Position numbers and translations under genes: made by a program. The notes beneath the pieces are model-generated. The model was not told the DNA's origin. It searched no databases and saw only the letters and a program-made list of their open reading frames with translations. From assembly GCA_902805985.1 (NCBI GenBank), contig CADCUW010000546.1:1-10910 (forward strand): a stretch of DNA of 10,910 nt, read 5' to 3'. Positions 7,047 through 10,910 of the stretch are shown piece by piece. The stretch's first letter is position 1. Every line of letters starts with the position of its first letter. Origin of the DNA: an uncultured Rubrobacteraceae bacterium. GTDB taxonomy: Bacteria > Actinomycetota > Rubrobacteria > Rubrobacterales > Rubrobacteraceae.

Positions 7047-7264
7047 CGACCACCCCCTGTGAGCCCGTCGAGCAACCGCCGGTTCTCCTCCACCAACCGC
7101 GCCGTCTCCTCACCGTCGTGCTCGACCCTCACGTCGAACACGTCACCCACCGAAGCCTCGCCGGGGAAGAAATCTCTTGTCACGTCAAAGCTCTTCCGTC
7201 CGTCCGGGTACGGCAGCACTACCACCCAACCGCCGTCCTCGAACCTGTCTATCTGCAAACGCAT
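7043..7264 (-). CDS. Small acidic DUF3006-like protein
   Basis: A 73-residue protein of unknown function. The opening MRLQIDRFEDGGWVVVL, the middle FDVTRDFFPGEASVGDVFDV and an acidic helical tail fit the small DUF3006 family found in Firmicutes and Actinobacteria (recognised from memory). The predicted fold is a short beta barrel followed by a helix; there is no signal peptide, membrane segment or cysteine. The start is ATG at 7262-7264. No Shine-Dalgarno precedes it, and an extended -10 box ends 7 nt upstream, so the mRNA is probably leaderless. The stop codon overlaps the argS GTG start by 4 nt. The stable coupling to argS may serve expression of the synthetase or reflect an uncharacterised role in translation; the sequence does not decide this. 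Confidence 0.85.
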   Translation of the reverse strand: MRLQIDRFEDGGWVVVLPYPDGRKSFDVTRDFFPGEASVGDVFDVRVEHDGEETARLVEENRRLLDGLTGGGR

Positions 7265-7271
7265 ATAGGTA

Positions 7272-7280
7272 AATATAGCA
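7272..7280 (-). promoter_or_regulatory. Extended -10 promoter giving a leaderless transcript
   Basis: TGC-TATATT on the minus strand (hexamer 7272-7277, TG at 7279-7280) lies 7 nt upstream of the ATG at 7264. With normal -10 to start spacing, transcription begins at or one base before the A of the start codon. No -35 box is evident. The promoter abuts the heptamer repeats that begin at 7284. Confidence 0.6.
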
Positions 7281-7283
7281 GTT

Positions 7284-7431
7284 AGGTATCAGGCATCAGG
7301 TTTCAGGCTTAAGTAAAAACGCTTGCGGCTTCACGAGGACCCGTACCGCGCCAACGGCGCCGCCAGATCAGCCCATAATCTCATGCCCCGCGCGACAACG
7401 CGCCGTGTCGCAGGCCTGAAGCCTGGAACCT
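7284..7431. repeat. Opposed arrays of 7-bp repeats flanking a 99-bp spacer
   Basis: The left array (7284-7311) is four tandem heptamers: AGGTATC, AGGCATC, AGGTTTC, AGGCTTA. The right array (7411-7431), read on the minus strand, is AGGTTCC, AGGCTTC, AGGCCTG. The arrays are inverted, and AGGTTTCAGGCTT can pair with AAGCCTGGAACCT over 13 bp with one G-T wobble. The enclosed 7312-7410 holds no gene but has a perfect small hairpin (GCGCC-aac-GGCGC, 7348-7360). The right array overlaps the rlmH stop codon, and the left abuts the DUF3006-argS promoter. It resembles a REPIN or a small non-autonomous element; no flanking target duplication was identified. Confidence 0.6.
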
Positions 7432-7903
7432 ACCAGTGGTACTTCTCTCCGCGTTCGATCTTGACGGCCCGGTAGAGCTGTTCCAGCAGCACGACCCGGG
7501 CGAGGGCGTGGGGGAGCGTGATCTCCCCGAACGACCACACCTCGTCAGCATGGCCGACGAGCCCTGGCGGGAGGCCCAGAGGACCGCCTATGAGAAGGGT
7601 GAGGTGGCTCTGTCCGGAGACGCCGAGAGAGGCCAGCCGCCGCGCGAGGTCTTCCGAAGATAACCGTCTTCCGCGTTCGCGGTCCAGCGCAACCAGATGA
7701 GAACCGGCGGGGACGCGCTTCGAGATGCGTTCCCCTTCGGCCGCGAAGACCTCTTCCCGGGTGCGGCGGTTCATGTCTTCCTCGGCGACCTCGACGATCT
7801 CGACCGGGAAGTGGCGGCGGAGGCGTTTGGTGTAGTCGGCGCAGCCTTCTGCGGGCCAGCCCTTGAGCTTGCCGACGGCGACGATGGTGGCGCGCCGGAT
7901 CAC
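7430..7903 (-). CDS. rlmH: 23S rRNA (pseudouridine1915-N3)-methyltransferase RlmH
   Basis: SPOUT-family enzyme that methylates pseudouridine 1915 of 23S rRNA on assembled ribosomes using S-adenosylmethionine. The 157 residues match the usual length of about 155. The SPOUT knot is visible as LLIGGPLGLP (103-112), followed by SFGEITLPHALARVVLLEQLYRA (124-146) and the C-terminal KYHW, where the conserved Tyr-His pair is kept but the last residue is unusual. The start is GTG at 7901-7903, giving MIRRATIVAVGKL; the GTGA overlap with the stop of the upstream hydrolase supports it and indicates coupling. The longer open frame upstream is only a shadow of that neighbour. The stop codon falls inside the heptamer-repeat block, so the repeat may have shaped the last residues. 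Confidence 0.96.
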   Translation of the reverse strand: MIRRATIVAVGKLKGWPAEGCADYTKRLRRHFPVEIVEVAEEDMNRRTREEVFAAEGERISKRVPAGSHLVALDRERGRRLSSEDLARRLASLGVSGQSHLTLLIGGPLGLPPGLVGHADEVWSFGEITLPHALARVVLLEQLYRAVKIERGEKYHW

Positions 7904-8739
7904 TCGAAGCCGAAGAGCTGGCCGGCGGCGTCGCCGCGGGCGTAGCGGTAGACGTACTCCGGGGCTTCGGCGGGGGTGCCCACCTCGATCCAGGGCGTCG
8001 GATGGTTCGCGATCGCCGCCCGCACCCGCACACCCGCGTACCCGGCCTCTCGCAGCGCCCCGTGCACGGTACCGCAGGCCCGGGCCGGAGAGTTGTTCGT
8101 CTTCGAGAGGTGGGCGAGGACGAGGTCCTTGAGGCCGTGCGGGGCGAGGGAGGTGGCGGCCTGCGCGGCCTGCCGGTTGGAGAGGTGTCCGCGCGGGGAG
8201 GAGATCCTGCGCTTCAGCCGCGCGGAGTACGGGCCCCGCGCCAGCCACTCCGGGTCGTGGTTCGCCTCCAGCACGGCCGCCTCGGCCCCGCGCATCCAGC
8301 GCATGACCTCCGGCCCCGCCTCACCGAGGTCCGTGGCCGTCGCGAAGACGCGCCCGTCGCCCGAGATCCTGACCCCGTAGGTCGGTGAGTCGTGCGGTAT
8401 CTCGAAGAAGGAGAGCCCGAGGTCGCCGATGGAGATCTCCTCCCCGGCCGCGGCAGCCTCGGCCCCCCGGGGGACGTGTTTGGAGCCGGCCAGCACCCCG
8501 GGAGGGGCCAGCACGGGGATGCCGTAGTCTCTTAGCAGGGCCGTGGCCCCGCAGGTGTGGTCCGAGTGGTCGTGCGTGAGTAGTACAGCGTCGATGTCGC
8601 CGAGGCTCCTGCCGACGCGGCCGAGCAGGTTCTCCAGCCGGCGGCGGGCGAGACCCGCGTCTATCAGGAGGCCGGTCGCTCCGCACTCCACGTAGGTGGC
8701 GTTGCCGGAGCTACCGCTCGAAAGTACGCTCACACGCAA
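7900..8739 (-). CDS. walJ: YycJ/WalJ-type metallo-beta-lactamase-fold hydrolase
   Basis: Cytoplasmic binuclear-metal hydrolase of the YycJ/WalJ (VicX) group, linked in Firmicutes to cell-wall and division control, with reported exonuclease-like ancestry. The 279 residues show VLSSGSSGNATYV near the N-terminus, the metal motif THDHSDH (55-61), HDSPTYG (116-122), ATDLG with metal Asp137, LEANHD (157-162), GHLSN (184-188) and LSKTNNSP (211-218), all in family order. I chose the TTG at 8737-8739, giving MRVSVLSSGSSGN; a GTG two codons later is also possible. A TGC-extended -10 box lies about 40 nt upstream. The gene overlaps rlmH by 4 nt; walJ-like genes near rlmH also occur in Bacillus, though no walRK two-component genes are seen here. 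Confidence 0.88.
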   Translation of the reverse strand: MRVSVLSSGSSGNATYVECGATGLLIDAGLARRRLENLLGRVGRSLGDIDAVLLTHDHSDHTCGATALLRDYGIPVLAPPGVLAGSKHVPRGAEAAAAGEEISIGDLGLSFFEIPHDSPTYGVRISGDGRVFATATDLGEAGPEVMRWMRGAEAAVLEANHDPEWLARGPYSARLKRRISSPRGHLSNRQAAQAATSLAPHGLKDLVLAHLSKTNNSPARACGTVHGALREAGYAGVRVRAAIANHPTPWIEVGTPAEAPEYVYRYARGDAAGQLFGFE

Positions 8740-8778
8740 GCCTGCTACCTGCTCTCCATGAGGGACCGGACGGGGAAA

Positions 8779-8787
8779 ATCTTAGCA
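8779..8787 (-). promoter_or_regulatory. Extended -10 promoter of the walJ-rlmH operon
   Basis: TGC-TAAGAT on the minus strand (hexamer 8779-8784) lies in the 63-nt gap between the sortase stop and the hydrolase start. Predicted initiation near 8772 gives about 33 nt of leader. No -35 box is seen. A short inverted repeat (CACGC/GCGTG, 8786-8797) just upstream is too tight to be a convincing terminator for the sortase gene. Confidence 0.55.
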
Positions 8788-8802
8788 CGCAGGCGTGACG
8801 GC

Positions 8803-10212
8803 TCAGGCCCGCTCTTCTACCAGTTCCCCCTGGACTATCACGCGGTCCTTGTAGTCCGGCAGGGTGCAGGTTTGGAGCGTGATGAGCGATTTACCTTCCA
8901 CCGCGTTCATCACCTCGACGTTGTCCGGTCCGACGACCTTCCGCTCCGTCACGCGGTACAGGTACTCCCTTCCGGCGGCGTTCGTGAGCCGGACCTCGTC
9001 CCCTTCCACCAGCTCGTTGAGGCGGTAGAAGACGTAGTAGGAGGGCGTGCCCTCGAACCCGATGCGGTGCCCCGCGATAAACACGTTGGCCCCGTCCTGC
9101 CACGGGTACCCGGTGGCGGGGACGTGGACCGTGCCGTCCCTGAGCTTCTCTTCGGAGAGGGTGTCGTAGACGCGGGTGCCCTGAACCCCTATCTTCGGGA
9201 TGTCCAGCGAGAGCGTCTTGTCCTCCGGCCCGCCCGGGTTCCGCCCGAAGTTGAACGGCTTTACGATGGGTATCGCCCCGGTAGAAGAGTCGGAGGAGAC
9301 GAACTTCGCCGGCGTCTGCGGGTTGCCCTCTTCGGTGAAGAAATTGCGGTACTCAGGGACCTCGCCGGTCTCGGTGCTGGCGACGTTTCCGGCCACCGCC
9401 GGGGCCTGCTCTGAGACGGTCACGTTAAAGGCCGCGCCCTGCGGGATGTTGGCGCGTTTCCTGTTGTAGACAGCCCACCTCTCCCGCTCGGCGTCGTAGC
9501 GGGCGCCCACGGCATGGTCGTTGTAGACGCCGTTGCCGCCCCCCGGGTTCCAGTTCTGGGTAACGGAGACCTCGGCGTCGGGCTCGCCGTTGACGAGGGG
9601 ATCGTCAATGTAGGTGCTGTCCCCAGAGATGCTCGCTTCCGTGGCCTCGTGGACGAACCTCTCCGACTCCGGAGGGACGAACACCTCAAAGGTCGAGCCC
9701 GCCGGTACGGCGGCCCGGTCTTGGTTGAAGATCGCCCACTTCTGCCTTTCGGGCTCGTACCAGACCCCGATGTTGTGATCGTAAGAGCCGGTCGGTGAAA
9801 CGAAGACGACGGCGTTGGGGTCCCCGTCGATCTCGGGATCGCTCAGGTACGTGTAGTCGCCCCTGCTGTTCTCCTCCGTCGCGCGGTGGACGGATGGCGC
9901 CTCCGGCGCCCGGTTTTCTGACGCTTCGACTTTCTTCGGGGCTTCGGATTCAACGCTCGCGCTCTCTTGAGGGGCTTCGGATGCTGCGTTCGTGTCTTCT
10001 TGCGATCCCTCTTGCGACCCGAGTTGCCCCTTCGCGGCCTTCTTGATCTCCTCCGGGCTCCCCCCCGTTACTTCCTGCTGCGCAGATTCCTGCCGTGCGG
10101 CGGGGTTGTCCCCGCCACCGGGCATCTCCAGGCCGCAGGCCGGCGCAAGAAGCAGCACGAAGAGGAGCAGGGCGGAGATCGCCCTGCTCCTCTGGACGGA
10201 ACGTCGGTTCAT
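8803..10212 (-). CDS. Sortase with two N-terminal surface repeat domains
   Basis: Extracytoplasmic cysteine transpeptidase that should anchor proteins to the cell wall or surface. The 469 residues contain a signal peptide (about 1-26, ending LLLAPAC; either AxA signal-peptidase cleavage or an imperfect lipobox), a Ser/Glu/Ala/Gln-rich linker (about 30-105), two similar domains (about 108-180 and 188-267, each with a TY..DP..(D/N)G.P(N/D)A core and a WA(I/V)(F/Y)N(Q/R)(D/K)RA.(V/I)P.G signature, resembling the DUF7452 family), and a C-terminal sortase domain from about 330. The catalytic set is complete: His382 (IAGHR), Cys449 (TLQTC) and Arg457 (DRVIV). The domain resembles class D/E sortases. 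ATG at 10210-10212 is preceded by AAAGGGA, somewhat distant. It starts 28 nt after the ferritin-like gene, so the two are probably cotranscribed. No LPXTG-type substrate is visible in the window. Confidence 0.9.
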   Translation of the reverse strand: MNRRSVQRSRAISALLLFVLLLAPACGLEMPGGGDNPAARQESAQQEVTGGSPEEIKKAAKGQLGSQEGSQEDTNAASEAPQESASVESEAPKKVEASENRAPEAPSVHRATEENSRGDYTYLSDPEIDGDPNAVVFVSPTGSYDHNIGVWYEPERQKWAIFNQDRAAVPAGSTFEVFVPPESERFVHEATEASISGDSTYIDDPLVNGEPDAEVSVTQNWNPGGGNGVYNDHAVGARYDAERERWAVYNRKRANIPQGAAFNVTVSEQAPAVAGNVASTETGEVPEYRNFFTEEGNPQTPAKFVSSDSSTGAIPIVKPFNFGRNPGGPEDKTLSLDIPKIGVQGTRVYDTLSEEKLRDGTVHVPATGYPWQDGANVFIAGHRIGFEGTPSYYVFYRLNELVEGDEVRLTNAAGREYLYRVTERKVVGPDNVEVMNAVEGKSLITLQTCTLPDYKDRVIVQGELVEERA

Positions 10213-10240
10213 GGTAACCGCGTTCCCTTTCGGCGTCGGG

Positions 10241-10910
10241 TTAGACCCGGCCGAAGCTGTCCCTATCGCGGTACTGTCCGCCGCCGGTCTCCATCATGCC
10301 GCCCATGATGAACGGTGCGACGGCGGCGAGGACCTCGTCCATGGTGAGGGCAGCCGGGAAGGCCTCGTTGGCAAACGGTACGAGGCCCAGCAGCCACCGG
10401 ATGGCGACGACGTGCTCCCCCTCGACGCCTTCGATGCTCCCGGCGGCAGCCAGCACTTCATCGCTCTGGATCAGCGGCCCCGCGCCCAGGTAGGCGCCCA
10501 CGCCGGTGGGCTCGAGAACGTTCGCCAGCTCCAGTACGCCCGCCTGGCTCGCCAGGGATTCCGGCGGGAAGACGAACTCCGGCTTGGCGACCGGGGTACC
10601 ACCAAACTGCTCGATCAGACCCGTCAGGGCCTCCGCGTGCTGCGCCTCGTGGCTCTGGAGGTTCTCGACGACCGCCAGAGCGTCCCCCGAGAGCACGCCG
10701 GCGTCAAGCGCCAGCGAGTAGAACTCCTCCTCCAGAAACTCCAGCGTAAGGGCGAAGTTGGCGATCTCTATGTCGCCACCGGCGCTGGCGGATGCGCTGG
10801 CGGATGCGCTGGCGCTCGCCGAGGCGCTCGCGCTGGCCGAGGCGCTGCTGTAGTCCTGGGCGGACGCCTTGCCCGACAGGAGCAACCCGCCCCCCGCCGC
10901 GCCCGCGCTG
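10241..10910 (-). CDS. Exported ferritin-like domain protein with Ser-Ala repeat linker, partial (5' end outside window)
   Basis: The visible 223 codons begin inside a secretion signal (SAGAAGGGLLLSGKASAQ), resembling the hydrophobic end of a Tat or Sec signal, so the protein is extracytoplasmic. Next comes a pure (Ser-Ala)x11 stretch (10781-10846), then a ferritin-like four-helix domain: LEFLEEEFYSLAL, LQSHEAQHAEAL and VEGEHVVAI supply the Glu and Glu-x-x-His residues typical of di-iron helices. This fits the Ferritin_2 group of exported proteins, whose function is mostly unknown; iron or oxidative-stress handling is inferred. The C-terminus (MMETGGGQYRDRDSFGRV) has no recognisable sorting signal. 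A TTG at 10883-10885 is not a plausible start, because signal-like coding sequence continues past it to the window edge. The sortase gene follows after 28 nt, suggesting surface display of one or both products. Confidence 0.88.
   Translation of the reverse strand, partial: SAGAAGGGLLLSGKASAQDYSSASASASASASASASASASASAGGDIEIANFALTLEFLEEEFYSLALDAGVLSGDALAVVENLQSHEAQHAEALTGLIEQFGGTPVAKPEFVFPPESLASQAGVLELANVLEPTGVGAYLGAGPLIQSDEVLAAAGSIEGVEGEHVVAIRWLLGLVPFANEAFPAALTMDEVLAAVAPFIMGGMMETGGGQYRDRDSFGRV
10781..10849 (-). repeat. Coding microsatellite for a (Ser-Ala)n linker
   Basis: Eleven Ser-Ala dipeptides plus one leading Ser are encoded by alternating AGC/TCC/TCG and GCC/GCG/GCA codons, with 12-bp units such as GCGCTGGCGGAT repeated in tandem on the plus strand (10783-10794 and 10795-10806) and degenerate copies beyond. 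It forms the flexible linker between the signal peptide and the ferritin-like domain. Expansion or contraction by 6 or 12 bp would keep the frame. Confidence 0.85.

Noticed and set aside
7430..8248. A 272-residue extended form of RlmH
   Set aside because: The extra N-terminal part is the shadow of the overlapping hydrolase gene. The GTG at 7903 gives the family length and the usual N-terminus.
8786..8797. CACGC/GCGTG inverted repeat as a terminator for the sortase gene
   Set aside because: The loop is only 2 nt, the stem is short, and it overlaps the next promoter; the TTTT further on does not directly follow the stem.
10241..10294. METGGGQ near the ferritin-like C-terminus as a sortase sorting signal
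   Set aside because: It lacks the Leu-Pro of LPXTG, and no hydrophobic segment follows it; the tail is short and charged.

Overview
This window reads as a high-GC bacterial chromosome segment, most likely from a deep-branching actinobacterium such as Rubrobacter or a relative. The reasons are the GC-rich third codon positions, many GTG/TTG starts, an actinobacterial rho-rpmE order, a Rho with a long Arg/Gln/Asp-rich insert, and a gene for cyclic 2,3-diphosphoglycerate synthetase, an enzyme best known from methanogens that I recall also being annotated in Rubrobacter. The assignment is an inference from gene content, not a database match.

All eleven recognised genes lie on the minus strand, so transcription runs from high to low coordinates. 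In that order: (a) 10910-8803, a ferritin-like exported protein (N-terminus outside the window) followed after 28 nt by a sortase with two extracellular repeat domains; (b) 8787-7430, an extended -10 promoter, then a YycJ/WalJ-type metallo-beta-lactamase-fold hydrolase overlapping rlmH by 4 nt; (c) 7429-7265, a gene-free spacer carrying short heptamer repeats in two opposing arrays; (d) 7264-5409, a small DUF3006-like protein that looks leaderless, overlapping argS by 4 nt; (e) 5408-5183, a spacer with a perfect GC palindrome, a REP-like hairpin and an extended -10 promoter; (f) 5182-3041, a calcineurin-like phosphoesterase tightly coupled to cyclic 2,3-diphosphoglycerate synthetase; (g) 3040-2798, a spacer with a -10 box and two mutually exclusive small hairpins; (h) 2797-232, a GlpX-family protein followed by rho; (i) a clear intrinsic-terminator hairpin and then rpmE2 (L31 type B), cut by the window edge.

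The housekeeping core is translation and transcription: argS, rlmH, rpmE2 and rho. The accessory interest lies in three places. The phosphoesterase-cDPG synthetase pair suggests a compatible-solute or phosphate-storage function rarely discussed in bacteria. The GlpX homologue next to it has lost most residues that hold the catalytic metals in the family, and its homology extends upstream of any standard start codon. The ferritin-like/sortase pair joins an exported iron-binding-fold protein with a low-complexity Ser-Ala linker to a sortase fused to duplicated surface domains. No tRNA, rRNA, CRISPR array, transposase or prophage gene was found.
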